Below are positions 40,528-49,546 of a stretch of DNA of 64,000 nucleotides, piece after piece. The translations under genes were made by a program, and so were the position numbers. Under the pieces are notes generated by a model. It saw only the letters and a list, made by a program, of their open reading frames with translations. It did no database searches and was not told where the DNA came from. The DNA is from G963665185 sp049723905. GTDB lineage: Bacteria > Desulfobacterota > Desulfovibrionia > Desulfovibrionales > Desulfovibrionaceae. The DNA is taken from assembly GCF_049723905.1 (NCBI RefSeq), contig NZ_JBJKFD010000001.1, positions 4,030,001-4,094,000 on the forward strand, written 5' to 3'. Every line of letters begins with the position of its first letter. The first letter of the stretch is position 1.

Positions 40528-42756
40528 ATGTCCTCTTCCGCCTCCGCACGCGACAGCAGACCCGTTGAAAAGTTACAGGAAGACTGTCCAGATGGTTGCG
40601 CTGGTCTGGACGCGACCGAATTCTACAGCGACTTTTCCGTCCCTGGTACCTCCCACTCGCTGTTCTGGAAAAAAATCTACGATGAACGCAGGCAATTTCA
40701 CAGGGGAGAGCCTGCCCAGTTCACGGCCATCAGGCCCCACATTCTCCGTTCGTGGAAACGCTCTCGCGCTGCCAAAGCACCGTATCGCGGGCTGCCTTCG
40801 GTTCGCCTGGGGAGCGCGGATCTGGAACGGATTATCGACCAGAACGAATTTTTCCTTTCCACGGCAAAGCCCATCATGGAAGAGCTGCTGGACAACATCC
40901 ATCCCACAAGCAACTGTATAATTTTGACGGACACCAATGGTGTGTACCTGCACACCCTGGGTGACGACATGGGGGCCGGGCGCAGGGCAAGCAGCCCTTT
41001 GCGGGGGCTGGTAGGCAGCGAAAACATAGAGGGCACCACTGCCATGGGCCTTTGCCTGGCAGAAAAGGCGTCCACCTGTGTTTTGGGCTGTGAACATTAC
41101 AACCCGTATTTCGACAGCTGGTCCTGTGCTGCCGCGCCGGTGTTCGACTTTGAAGGCAATCTGGTCGGAAGCCTTTCCATGACCATGGAGCGCGACAGCT
41201 TCAACCACCACACCTTCGGGCTGATCATTTCCGCAGCCAAGGCGGTTACGGAGCAGATGCGCCTGCGCCATCTGCTCCGTGAGACGCGGACCATAATGGA
41301 TCTTCTCGGCGAAGCCGTGGTGGTGCTGGATGCCGCAGACCGCGTGCGGGTGATGAACCACTATGCCAGGCGCATGTTTCATTGCGCAGAGGATGTGGCG
41401 GGAAAACCATTTGCGGACTTTGCCGACGTGGTGGGGGAGGATGATCTTTTCGAGTCCGAGCAAATAGTCAAGGACAGCGAATGCTCCCTGCGGCTGGCGG
41501 ACGGCACGGCCCTGCAATGCGTTTATTCTTCTTCCCCGCTTCCGGAAGGGGGCATCTGCCTGACGCTTCGGGAAAGCCGCCGTGTGCACAAGCTGACCAA
41601 CCGGATTACGCGGGCCAAGGCCGTGTACAATTTCAACGACATTTTGGGTGAGTCCCGGAGTATGCACAAGGCGCTGAAAATGGCGCACAAGGCCAGCGAA
41701 AACTCCATGACCACCCTTATTTTGGGGCAGAGCGGCGTGGGCAAGGAACTGTTTGCCCAGGCCATTCACAACGCCAGCGACCGGCGCGACCAGCCCTTTA
41801 TTGTCATCAACTGTGGCACCATCCCGCGCGATTTGGTGCAGAGCGAACTTTTTGGATACGAGGCGGGGGCGTTTACCGGGGCTTCGCGCCAGGGCGCACC
41901 CGGCAAGTTCGAGCTGGCCGACGGGGGCACTCTTTTTCTCGACGAAATCGGCGACATGCCTTTGGTTGCACAGGTCAATCTGCTGCGGGTGTTGCAGGAA
42001 GGGGAAGTGACGCGCGTTGGGGGCAAGCGTTCGCGGCAGGTGAATGTGCGGGTTATCGCGGCCACACACCGCAACCTTACACAGGCGGTGCAAAACGGCA
42101 CATTCCGCAACGACCTGTTCTACCGGCTCAATGTGCTGGTTATTAATGTACCGCCGTTGAATTACCGCCGTGGGGACGTCCGACTGCTGGCCAATTTTTT
42201 CCTGCAAAAGATTACTCCCACACTGGGCAAGAGGCTGGATGGGTTCAGCCCTGGCGCCATGCACTGTCTGGAAGCCTACAACTGGCCGGGGAATGTGCGG
42301 GAACTGGAAAATCTGGTGGAGCGCACAGCCGTGATGGCCGACGGGCCTCTTATTCGTCGGGATGATTTGCCGTCGGAAATTTGGATGGCCTCGTCGGGGG
42401 AAAATTTGGGCGAAGATTTGGGGGAACCGTTTGGGAAGCCTGTGGGTTCGGCGGTTCACGAGCCTTTTTGTGGACCGGTTTGTGGGGCGGATCTGGAGCC
42501 AGCTGCCGGGCTGTTCGCCCCGCAGGTCGAAACCGCCACACAGCCCGACATCCAGCCCGGCGGGCTGTGGGAAAGCAGGACGGAACCTTTGGAGGAGTCC
42601 AACCACAGCAGGGAGAGAAGGCGCATTATCCGGGCCTTGCATGCATCGAGCGGAAACGTCAGTGCAGCGGCAAAGGAGGTGGGAGTTTCCCGCGTTACCT
42701 TTTATGCGCACCTCAGGCGGCACGGTTTGTCGCTGGATTCCTTTCGCGAGGAATAA
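40528..42756 (+). CDS. Sigma-54-dependent activator (AcoR-like: GAF-PAS-AAA+-Fis HTH)
   Basis: A 742-residue protein. The N-terminal part (about 50-245) resembles the AcoR/acetoin-type sensor with a GAF domain (NCIILTDTNGVYLHTLGDD through EGTTAMGLCLAEK). A PAS domain follows (about 250-360, LLGEAVVVLDAADRVRVMN). The AAA+ module has Walker A GQSGVGKE at 400-407 and the sigma-54 loop GAFTGA at 447-452. A long low-complexity linker (about 615-690) precedes the C-terminal Fis HTH (GNVSAAAKEVGVSRVTFYAHLRRHG). It senses a small molecule, not phosphorylation. Its position beside two sigma-54 promoters makes the aldehyde oxidoreductase and dehydrogenase its likely targets. ATG 40528 has an AGGAG site. 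Confidence 0.9.
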   Translation: MSSSASARDSRPVEKLQEDCPDGCAGLDATEFYSDFSVPGTSHSLFWKKIYDERRQFHRGEPAQFTAIRPHILRSWKRSRAAKAPYRGLPSVRLGSADLERIIDQNEFFLSTAKPIMEELLDNIHPTSNCIILTDTNGVYLHTLGDDMGAGRRASSPLRGLVGSENIEGTTAMGLCLAEKASTCVLGCEHYNPYFDSWSCAAAPVFDFEGNLVGSLSMTMERDSFNHHTFGLIISAAKAVTEQMRLRHLLRETRTIMDLLGEAVVVLDAADRVRVMNHYARRMFHCAEDVAGKPFADFADVVGEDDLFESEQIVKDSECSLRLADGTALQCVYSSSPLPEGGICLTLRESRRVHKLTNRITRAKAVYNFNDILGESRSMHKALKMAHKASENSMTTLILGQSGVGKELFAQAIHNASDRRDQPFIVINCGTIPRDLVQSELFGYEAGAFTGASRQGAPGKFELADGGTLFLDEIGDMPLVAQVNLLRVLQEGEVTRVGGKRSRQVNVRVIAATHRNLTQAVQNGTFRNDLFYRLNVLVINVPPLNYRRGDVRLLANFFLQKITPTLGKRLDGFSPGAMHCLEAYNWPGNVRELENLVERTAVMADGPLIRRDDLPSEIWMASSGENLGEDLGEPFGKPVGSAVHEPFCGPVCGADLEPAAGLFAPQVETATQPDIQPGGLWESRTEPLEESNHSRERRRIIRALHASSGNVSAAAKEVGVSRVTFYAHLRRHGLSLDSFREE

Positions 42757-42792
42757 TTTCTCGGAAGCGTTCAGCCGACTTTGGCCAGTGCG

Positions 42793-43902
42793 CTACCCCT
42801 TTTGCAAGGCGGCCACGGCCTTGGCCAGATGGTCATGCCAGATGTCGCGGAAGGCCTTGTGTTCCAAAGATCCGGTGGTGACGGGCATGACCTCCAACCC
42901 CATGGAGGAAAGGACCTGTTTCCAGGCCTGGGCCTTGTCGCCGAACATGTCCACCTGCACGTGATGGCCGGGCAGACACATGAAGGGCACCAAAAAAACG
43001 CGCTGCACGCCCTTGTCGAGGAACCGCTGTCCTATTTCCGCCGGACCGTTCCTGTCCATGAGCGTACCCATGGCGATGTTGGGTGCGGTCCGCATCAGCA
43101 GATTTTCCAATGCCAGATAAAATGCATGGCCCTGGTGATAGGTGCCGTGTCCCACCAGGATGATTCCGTCGTTCGCCTCTGTCTTGGGCAGTAGGCTGTG
43201 CATGATGATTTGGGCGGTGCGTTCCATGTCTGCCATGGTCTGCATGAGCGGCGCGCCAATGGTCACTTTGGTCAGCCCCTTGCGTGGGTGGACCATGGCC
43301 TTTGCCTGCTGCACGGTCCATTCGTATTCCACGCCCGGTACGGTGTGCACGGACTGTACTGCCACATGGCTGAATCCGTCGTCGACCATCTGCGAGAGGG
43401 CTTCGGCTACGGACAGGTGTTCCATGCCTCGCGCACGAAGTTTGGCCCGTATGCGGTTGGCCGTGAAGGCCCAGCGAACGTCCATGTCCGGGTAGGCTGC
43501 CCGGACTTCTTCTTCGAACAGATCATAATATTTGTGGGTGTGCGGCAGTGCGCAGCCAAAGGCCGAGAGCAGGATGCCGTGTTTGCCGGTGCGGGGTTTG
43601 GGGACGCCGCCGTGGTGATGATGGTGGGAATGATGACAATGTTCGTTATGCTGATTGTCGTGATCGTCGTGACCGTGGTGATCATCGTGCTCGATGTGGT
43701 CATGGTGGTCACGGTGAGCATCGTGATCGTGGTGATCAGGGGCATTCCCGTTATGGTGATGCTGGTGCCCGTGGTGGTGTTCTTCATGGTCATGGTTATG
43801 GTCATGGGCATGACCATGGCAACATGTGCCGCTGGCTGCATCGTGCGCACTATGTTCTTTGGGAGCGGCTTTTTTCCGGGGCTTGTGGGGTACTTGGGGC
43901 AT
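42793..43902 (-). CDS. cbiK: Sirohydrochlorin cobaltochelatase CbiK with a His-rich N-terminal domain
   Basis: A 369-residue protein. Residues about 100-369 are CbiK: GILLSAFGCALPHTHKYYDLFEEEV, AVQSVHTVPGVEYEW with the active-site His, and LVGHGTYHQGHAFY with the second metal His. It inserts Co2+ into sirohydrochlorin, the early-cobalt route to B12. Residues 17-97 are an inserted stretch with 36 His among about 81 residues, mixed with Asp, Glu and Asn, a probable cobalt or nickel store. No export signal is visible, so it is probably the cytoplasmic type. ATG 43902 has AAGGAG. A cobalamin riboswitch lies upstream on the same strand, so expression should fall when B12 is plentiful. Confidence 0.93.
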   Translation of the reverse strand: MPQVPHKPRKKAAPKEHSAHDAASGTCCHGHAHDHNHDHEEHHHGHQHHHNGNAPDHHDHDAHRDHHDHIEHDDHHGHDDHDNQHNEHCHHSHHHHHGGVPKPRTGKHGILLSAFGCALPHTHKYYDLFEEEVRAAYPDMDVRWAFTANRIRAKLRARGMEHLSVAEALSQMVDDGFSHVAVQSVHTVPGVEYEWTVQQAKAMVHPRKGLTKVTIGAPLMQTMADMERTAQIIMHSLLPKTEANDGIILVGHGTYHQGHAFYLALENLLMRTAPNIAMGTLMDRNGPAEIGQRFLDKGVQRVFLVPFMCLPGHHVQVDMFGDKAQAWKQVLSSMGLEVMPVTTGSLEHKAFRDIWHDHLAKAVAALQKG

Positions 43903-44050
43903 GGTGTCTCCTTGGGGCAAGCAAAGGGGAATCCCCCAGATTGGTCCAAATGGGCACAGGCCATTACAGGACGTTAGGGAGCAAACAACAATATATTCGA
44001 AACTGGTTCGTATATGGCGCGCGGGGCCGTTTGGACCACGCCTGGCGAAT

Positions 44051-44085
44051 TCCGTCTGAAAAGCACTCCCGCTTTTCCTGGCGGA
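44051..44085 (-). promoter_or_regulatory. Hairpin between the riboswitch and cbiK
   Basis: GAAAAGC and GCTTTTC (7 bp, 6-base loop), flanked by TCCG/CGGA, form a hairpin just downstream of the aptamer on the minus strand. It is a candidate expression platform. No T-run follows and it lies about 150 bases before cbiK, so control by termination or by long-range folding cannot be told apart. Confidence 0.4.
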
Positions 44086-44094
44086 GAAGGTGTT

Positions 44095-44240
44095 GTTGGC
44101 AGGTCTCCTGGCTTGTGAGTCAATGACGATTTCCAGGTCTTCCCGAGTTTTCGGTGACCAATGGCAGGGGAAATTGTCTCTTCGCTTACAGTTGCGGGGG
44201 CAGCGCTGGTTTTTCACCAGCTTCCCTGTTTAACCCTACG
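44095..44240 (-). promoter_or_regulatory. Cobalamin (B12) riboswitch
   Basis: Read on the minus strand the region contains, in order, AACAGGGAAG (44221-44230), GGTGAAAAACC, the conserved GCTGCCCCCGCAACTGTAA core (44186-44204), CGGGAAGACC, and the B12 box AGCCAGGAGACCTGCC (44098-44113). This is the order of the adenosylcobalamin aptamer. It controls cbiK, which starts at 43902. Binding of B12 should repress the gene. Confidence 0.94.
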
Positions 44241-44507
44241 GGACCAACAAAAAAATGGATATATTGGGGGACATGGAAAGTCAAACCGGGGCGCGCAGGA
44301 TTTCCAAAAAAGAGTAGGCAGGCTGGGGCGGTTTTTCTATACTACAGAGGTTGATTTTGTGTGTTGCGGTTGTTCAGGTCGTTCATCATACGAGTTAACT
44401 CAACCCTCTTCTTTTTCTTATAAACAACGTCATGGAAACTGTCGGACGATCAGAAAGATCGACTCTGTCTCATGTTGTATGAATAATAAACCAGATGGAG
44501 ATGAAAT

Positions 44508-45068
44508 ATGGGCTATACACCAGATGCAAAGACAGCGCTTATTGTGATGGATGTGCAAAAAGGATTGGACGATCCTATTTTTGGAGAAAGAAGCAATCCA
44601 AAGGCAGAAGAGAACATCTCTCGTATAATCTCATTTTGGAGGAAGGAAAAACGTTCTGTAATTCACATCCAGCATTGTTCTGTAAATCCAGACTCACCAC
44701 TTCGCCCAGGCCAACCTGGATTTGAGTTCAAGCCGGAAGCAGAGCCCATTGCAGGGGAGCCAATCTTTCAGAAGTCTGTGCACAGTGCCTTTATTGGTAC
44801 AGATTTGGAATCGTATCTCCGGTCTGAAAATATTGAAAAAGTCGTTATCATAGGCTTAACAGCAGACCAATGTGTGTCAACAACCACGCGTATGGCGGGG
44901 AACCTTGGTTTTGATGTCTTGCTTGTTTCCGACGCCACAGCAACATTCAATAAAATTGGTCCGGATGGCATAGAATATAGTGCTGAAATAATTTTAGCTG
45001 TGAATTTATGCAGCTTGCATAAGGAATTTTGCGAAGTCATTACGACCAAGCAGTTATTGAGCGCGTAG
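44508..45068 (+). CDS. Isochorismatase-family cysteine hydrolase
   Basis: A 186-residue protein with the nicotinamidase/isochorismatase triad: D15 in LIVMDVQKG, K89 in IFQKSVHSAF and C122 in LTADQCVSTTTRMA. The family hydrolyses amides or enol ethers; the exact substrate is unclear. No partner gene is adjacent. The codon use is much more AT-ending than in neighbours and the surrounding 44.3-45.1 kb is AT-rich, so the gene was probably acquired. ATG 44508 follows a GGAG site. It lies divergent from the riboswitch. Confidence 0.88.
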   Translation: MGYTPDAKTALIVMDVQKGLDDPIFGERSNPKAEENISRIISFWRKEKRSVIHIQHCSVNPDSPLRPGQPGFEFKPEAEPIAGEPIFQKSVHSAFIGTDLESYLRSENIEKVVIIGLTADQCVSTTTRMAGNLGFDVLLVSDATATFNKIGPDGIEYSAEIILAVNLCSLHKEFCEVITTKQLLSA

Positions 45069-45125
45069 CGGCGGCGAATCGATCGTTTCAATCCGACGTT
45101 CTTTTTTGCAGCGTTTCGGGATCAG

Positions 45126-45167
45126 CGCATCTGGACCGGCGAATCTGGACCGGCGAATCTGGACTGG
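45126..45167. repeat. 14-bp tandem repeat
   Basis: Three copies of CGAATCTGGACCGG with single-base changes in the first and third, in the gap between the hydrolase and the serine protease gene. Probably slippage; it could also bind a regulator. Confidence 0.7.
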
Positions 45168-45279
45168 GCGCGAGGAAAGGCGGGCAGGAGAAGGGAATAG
45201 GGCAGGAGATGGCAATGATACCCTGTCCCTAAATCGGCAATAGATTGACGTGTTTCTTTTGATACGTCATACCGGGAGC

Positions 45280-47100
45280 ATGCGAAATCGAGCCCTCCTG
45301 TTTCTGCTCTGCTGCGTCCTGCTCTGCACCGCCTGCGGCAAGTCCCATTATGCCACGGAACAAGGCGTCGACCTCAACGCGTACAAATACGTTGTGGTGG
45401 CCGACCGCAACGACGACCTGATGCTTGCCATGGAATTGGAGCGGATGTTCGGCGGCATGGGGTTCGAAGTGATCAGCGTCTATAGGGCCGATGCCCTGCC
45501 CATGAAGGAACGGTCCAAAGTGCTGGTGCTGAATTCGCGTACCATCGCCATGGAGTGGGAGGCGCGGGCCCAGGTAAGGCTGCTGGATTACGTGGACAAG
45601 CGTGTGATCTACCGCGGCGAGGCCGAGTACGGCGGCGGCTTTCTGGAGCCGCGCGACCAGGCCGTGGAGGCAGTGCGCAAGGCGCTGGGCGGCGTGTTCG
45701 AGCTGTACCAGGGCTATTCGCCCGAGGCCCAGAAAAGCAAGGACCGCCTTCTGGCCGGAGAGTGGGAGAACATAGACCGTTCGCGCCAGGACTTGGAGCG
45801 GTATTTCGACGAGCACCTCGGCACTCTGGACAAGGTGGAAGGCATCTGGACATCGTGGGACGATGCCTGCCAGGTGGCGGTCTTTTCCTCTTTTGTACCG
45901 GACAAGCGAGACTTTGTGGGGATTGTTCTTTCCTCTGATCTGCCCGCCTGGCAACCCGGCGACGTCATGCTTAATTTCAAGCGTACAGCCTACGACAACG
46001 CCTACACCGGCAAAATGGCCTGGGCAGACAAGGCCGTAACTGGCGGTACGTTCATCATCAACAAATATGGCGTGCTGGAATTCCGTTCCACAGATCCCTA
46101 CTCGGGCCGGGGCACGGCAACCCGGTTCATCCGCATCTACCCGCGTGATTTTGATAATGAAGATGGAACCACCCCTGCCGTGTCGGGCAGCGGCTTTCTG
46201 CTGGATGGCTCGGGGATTGTGGTTACCAACAACCATGTGGTGGAGAAAAAGGGCCGGATAAAGGTCCGCTTTTCCACGCTGGATAAAACTTTCACCGCCC
46301 GTGTGGCGGCCCGCGACGTGCGCAACGACCTTGCCCTGCTGCGCCTTGAAAATGCCGGACCCGCACTTTCCGGGCTGGGTACCCCGCCGTTCGGCTTTGC
46401 CCGCCCAGGAGAAGTCCGGGTGGGGCAGGAGCTTATGACTGCGGGCTTTCCCCTGCCGTCCTCCCTGGGCGGAAGCTGCAAGCTGACAACCGGCGTGGTC
46501 AGCGCTCTTTCCGGCCCATCGGACGAACCCAACACCATGCAGGTCACCAACCCCATCCAGCCGGGAAACAGCGGCGGGGCGGCCATCAACCGTCAGGGCA
46601 ACGTGGTTGGCGTGGTTGTTTCCTCGCTCAATTCCAAGCTCTTTTTGAACCGCCTCGGGGTGGTGCCGCAAAACGTCAACTACTGCGTCAAAGTGGAATA
46701 CCTGCGGGCCCTGGCGGCCATGGTTCCGGGTGCAACGCAGGCCATGCAGCGGCGGGCCGATTTGTCCGCACTCAGCCTGGAGCAGCTCTTCGACCGGGTG
46801 GTTCCCTATATGGTGCAGATTCTGGTCTATACGGGAAAAAACAAAGAGGATGGGCCGCGCATGTCGAATATGCCGCGCATGCCGCGTATGTCCGGGAGCC
46901 GGAACAAGGCGGCAATGGAGCCCGATCTGCGCCGCGCCTCGGATCAGCCAGGGCTGGAAAATATTTCCAATGGCGTGGACGTACCCGGCAATCCGGCGGA
47001 GAAAAGCCCGCGCGACTCGGAAATCATGGACGGGTTCCCCATCCCGCAGGACGGCGGATTTCAGGAAGGGCGGTCGCTCAGGGCGCCTTCGTTGTTTTAA
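45280..47100 (+). CDS. Exported trypsin-like serine protease, probable lipoprotein
   Basis: A 606-residue protein from the ATG at 45280. A signal (RALLFLLCCVLLCTAC) ends in a possible lipobox Cys at 19. Residues about 30-295 are a region I do not recognise. Residues 296-475 form a trypsin/HtrA-like protease with catalytic H319 (NNHVV), D350 (RNDLALL) and S431 (PGNSGGAAI). There is no PDZ domain; the C-terminal 90 residues look disordered. So it is DegP-like only in its catalytic domain. An upstream GTG at 45250 would add ten residues before the signal. Its last 23 bases overlap the convergent gene at 47078. Confidence 0.83.
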   Translation: MRNRALLFLLCCVLLCTACGKSHYATEQGVDLNAYKYVVVADRNDDLMLAMELERMFGGMGFEVISVYRADALPMKERSKVLVLNSRTIAMEWEARAQVRLLDYVDKRVIYRGEAEYGGGFLEPRDQAVEAVRKALGGVFELYQGYSPEAQKSKDRLLAGEWENIDRSRQDLERYFDEHLGTLDKVEGIWTSWDDACQVAVFSSFVPDKRDFVGIVLSSDLPAWQPGDVMLNFKRTAYDNAYTGKMAWADKAVTGGTFIINKYGVLEFRSTDPYSGRGTATRFIRIYPRDFDNEDGTTPAVSGSGFLLDGSGIVVTNNHVVEKKGRIKVRFSTLDKTFTARVAARDVRNDLALLRLENAGPALSGLGTPPFGFARPGEVRVGQELMTAGFPLPSSLGGSCKLTTGVVSALSGPSDEPNTMQVTNPIQPGNSGGAAINRQGNVVGVVVSSLNSKLFLNRLGVVPQNVNYCVKVEYLRALAAMVPGATQAMQRRADLSALSLEQLFDRVVPYMVQILVYTGKNKEDGPRMSNMPRMPRMSGSRNKAAMEPDLRRASDQPGLENISNGVDVPGNPAEKSPRDSEIMDGFPIPQDGGFQEGRSLRAPSLF

Positions 47101-47608
47101 GGCCGAATTTCTCGAATATTTCGGAAAGTCGGGGCTTGAATATGGTGAGCCAGACCAGGGCGAGGAGCGCGGCGGCTTGCAGCACCACCACAACGCTGTT
47201 CATGGTGTGGGCGTGAATGTAGTCGGCATTGCGCAGGGCGCTCAGGCGCATGGTGTCGGAAAGGCGCTCGGCCTGATCCAGCCAGGGCACGAAGTAGACC
47301 ATGCCGAACAGAATAAAGCCGATGTTCATTATCCATTTGATGATGATCCAGCCGTGGCGGAAAAATCCCCACTTGGTGCCCACCGCAAAGATAATTCCCG
47401 TAATCAGACAGCCGAGCGCGCCGGGTGCGACCACGAAGTCGTCGATGATCTTCATGCACAGGTCGCGATAGTGCAGCTCGTCGCCCGTGGTCGGATTGAG
47501 GACGAACTGAACCACAACCAGGGCGGTTGCCGCGCCGCCCCATAAGCATGCCGCAAATATGTGGGCGGTTTTCAGCCACTTGAGCGCGTTTCCCTTGAGT
47601 TCGACCAT
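47078..47608 (-). CDS. Small integral membrane protein, unknown function
   Basis: A 176-residue protein with four membrane segments, at about 12-33, 56-76, 86-107 and 135-157. His in TAHIFAACLWGG, and conserved-looking Trp and His residues in the helix starts (HGWIIIKW, HAHTMNS), resemble heme-binding DUF2269/CopD-like families, but this is only a resemblance. It is monocistronic. Its 3' end overlaps the serine-protease gene by 23 bases, tail to tail. The start at 47608 is reasonable. Confidence 0.7.
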   Translation of the reverse strand: MVELKGNALKWLKTAHIFAACLWGGAATALVVVQFVLNPTTGDELHYRDLCMKIIDDFVVAPGALGCLITGIIFAVGTKWGFFRHGWIIIKWIMNIGFILFGMVYFVPWLDQAERLSDTMRLSALRNADYIHAHTMNSVVVVLQAAALLALVWLTIFKPRLSEIFEKFGLKTTKAP

Positions 47609-47761
47609 GATCGCATCCTTTGGTTGGCGGGGAGGTGGTTAATTCATACACTTTTGCCTATCTCGGGGCCAGCGTTGTAAAGACGGCAGGGCCGAAAATA
47701 AACAAAAAATGTCGGTCTCCACTCCCTTTGCAAATGTTGCGGGGCCGGGTACACTGGGCGC

Positions 47762-48775
47762 ATGGACGATCTCTCGCGCTATAAAACCTACAAAATTGGT
47801 GAAGCCGCCCGCCTTTTGGGGGTGAAACCGTATGTTTTGAGGTTTTGGGAATCCGAATTCGACCAGATCGACCCCATCCGCAAGGCTTCGGGCCAGCGTG
47901 CCTATACGGAAGAGCATTTGCGCATCATCCGGCGCATCCAGTATCTGCTGCACGAAAAAGGGCTGACCATTGAAGGGGCCAAGAAGCAGCTGACCGAGGA
48001 TAATCGGGCCGGGACAATGCGCGACATCGAGCGCGAACTGCTGAACATGCGCGATATTCTGCTGGGCCGTATTCCCCTGGAAGCTCTGGGCGACACGTCG
48101 GGTGATGCGCCGGGTGATGCGGCGGGTGATGTGCCGTGTGATGTGTTGGACGAAGCCGACGACGAGCTGGAGCCAGCCGAGACTCTCCCAGACGAAAATA
48201 TTTTGGATGAGGATAATCCGGTCGAAAATATTTCTGACGAAGCCACTGAGGAAACCTATTTCTCCGAAGACGAATATGTGGAATCGGAGGCTGGGGACGC
48301 CGAGGCCCAGTGGCAGGACGCGACGTACGGCCAAGAAAATATATATGGTATGAAAGAGACCTCCCACACGGACGAGGATTCTCCCGCCCAACCATATTTG
48401 TCCGAGAACTCGGAAGCATCTGCTGTCTCCCCGTATCCGCCTGACCCGTCGGGCCCGTCCGATACGCCACCCGCATCCTGCACCAAGACTGCAACAGATT
48501 TTATGGGACCGCTCCTGCCCGGCGTCTATCCCCTTGCCTTCAGAAAGCCTGCTCCTGTGGAGTATGATTTCACACCGTCTGCGGAGGTCGAACCTGCAGA
48601 TGACGATATGGACAATGCCGAGCCATCTCTCGTTCTCTCCGAGCCGTCGGCTCATGCCAAGGCCCAGGAAGCCGAGGCCCCGGAAGTCGAGTCCGGGCCA
48701 GCTCAACCCTCTGGACAGGACAAATCGTCCGAAGCCTACCGCTATTCCCTGTCCTTGATCCAACCTCCCGATTAA
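47762..48775 (+). CDS. MerR-family transcriptional regulator with a long acidic C-terminus
   Basis: A 337-residue protein. Residues 8-80 are a MerR winged helix: YKIGEAARLLGVKPYVLRFWESEF, SGQRAYTEEHLRIIRRIQYLLHEKGLTIEGAKKQL. A short coiled coil follows (90-112). From about 115 the sequence is acidic, low-complexity and probably disordered, unlike the small ligand domains of metal-type MerR proteins; it includes a GDAPGDAAGD repeat encoded by a 12-base tandem repeat (48106-48150). No metal-binding Cys pattern is seen. Target genes are unknown; the gene stands alone. Confidence 0.85.
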   Translation: MDDLSRYKTYKIGEAARLLGVKPYVLRFWESEFDQIDPIRKASGQRAYTEEHLRIIRRIQYLLHEKGLTIEGAKKQLTEDNRAGTMRDIERELLNMRDILLGRIPLEALGDTSGDAPGDAAGDVPCDVLDEADDELEPAETLPDENILDEDNPVENISDEATEETYFSEDEYVESEAGDAEAQWQDATYGQENIYGMKETSHTDEDSPAQPYLSENSEASAVSPYPPDPSGPSDTPPASCTKTATDFMGPLLPGVYPLAFRKPAPVEYDFTPSAEVEPADDDMDNAEPSLVLSEPSAHAKAQEAEAPEVESGPAQPSGQDKSSEAYRYSLSLIQPPD

Positions 48776-48869
48776 GCGTATATTGCCCCTCTAAAGTTTT
48801 TTGGCCCATGCGTCCGATACGACGAATGGGGATTTTTGCGATTGTGCCCAACCTGTTTCCGGAAACGTG

Positions 48870-49511
48870 ATGGCGAAGATTTTCCGTTATGCAGCAGCTC
48901 TGCTGGCCGCCTGCCTGGCGGTAGGTAGTGTTATGGTGCGTCCTGCGGGGCTGGCCATGATGCTGCCGGGAATGCATACGGGCAGTGCCTTTAAAATGGC
49001 GGCGGAACACCGTTATCTTGTTGTCTCCCCCGAGGTGCGGGAGGAGCTTGCCATTCCCTTTGAAGGGCCGGTCATGGCCAACGGACCATTGGCCCGCAGC
49101 GCCAGGGAGGCATCCGGAGAGACCGGCATCCCCGCAAGGCTTCTGTGGGCCATTGCCATGCACGAAAGCAGCCTGCATGCCTGGACCGTGGGCGTGGCCG
49201 GGCGGCCCCATTATTTCCGCGACAGGGAGCAGGCCCGGATGTTTTTGGCCAGCCTGCCGCGCAATGCCAACTTCGATATCGGGCCCATGCAGATCAACAG
49301 CTTCTGGGTACGCCGCCTGAACGTGAACGCAACCAGCCTGCTGGACCCCACCACAAACTTCACCATTGCCGCGCGTATTCTGCGCAAGGAATTTCACCGC
49401 TACGGCAAAAACTGGAAGGCCCTGGCTGCCTACCATGCCGGTGGAGGGTGCATCACTCCGCGCGGTCGGCAGTATGCCCAAGAGGTCTTGGAACTGTACC
49501 AGGGCTTGTAA
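48870..49511 (+). CDS. Lytic transglycosylase (SLT-type), exported
   Basis: A 213-residue protein with a signal peptide (AKIFRYAAALLAACLAVG). The soluble lytic transglycosylase fold has the catalytic Glu in LLWAIAMHESSLHAW, then FDIGPMQINSFWV and AYHAGGG. It cleaves peptidoglycan between MurNAc and GlcNAc. The short length is similar to conjugation- or secretion-linked transglycosylases, but no such system is nearby. The ATG at 48870 keeps the signal at the N-terminus; an in-frame start at 48801 would not. Confidence 0.86.
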   Translation: MAKIFRYAAALLAACLAVGSVMVRPAGLAMMLPGMHTGSAFKMAAEHRYLVVSPEVREELAIPFEGPVMANGPLARSAREASGETGIPARLLWAIAMHESSLHAWTVGVAGRPHYFRDREQARMFLASLPRNANFDIGPMQINSFWVRRLNVNATSLLDPTTNFTIAARILRKEFHRYGKNWKALAAYHAGGGCITPRGRQYAQEVLELYQGL

Positions 49512-49546
49512 AAAAAATTGGAACCCCAGTCTGTTTGCGGACGCTG

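Noticed and set aside
45229..47193. Long minus-strand frame opposite the serine protease
   Set aside because: No recognisable domain; the plus strand carries a complete catalytic triad and signal peptide.
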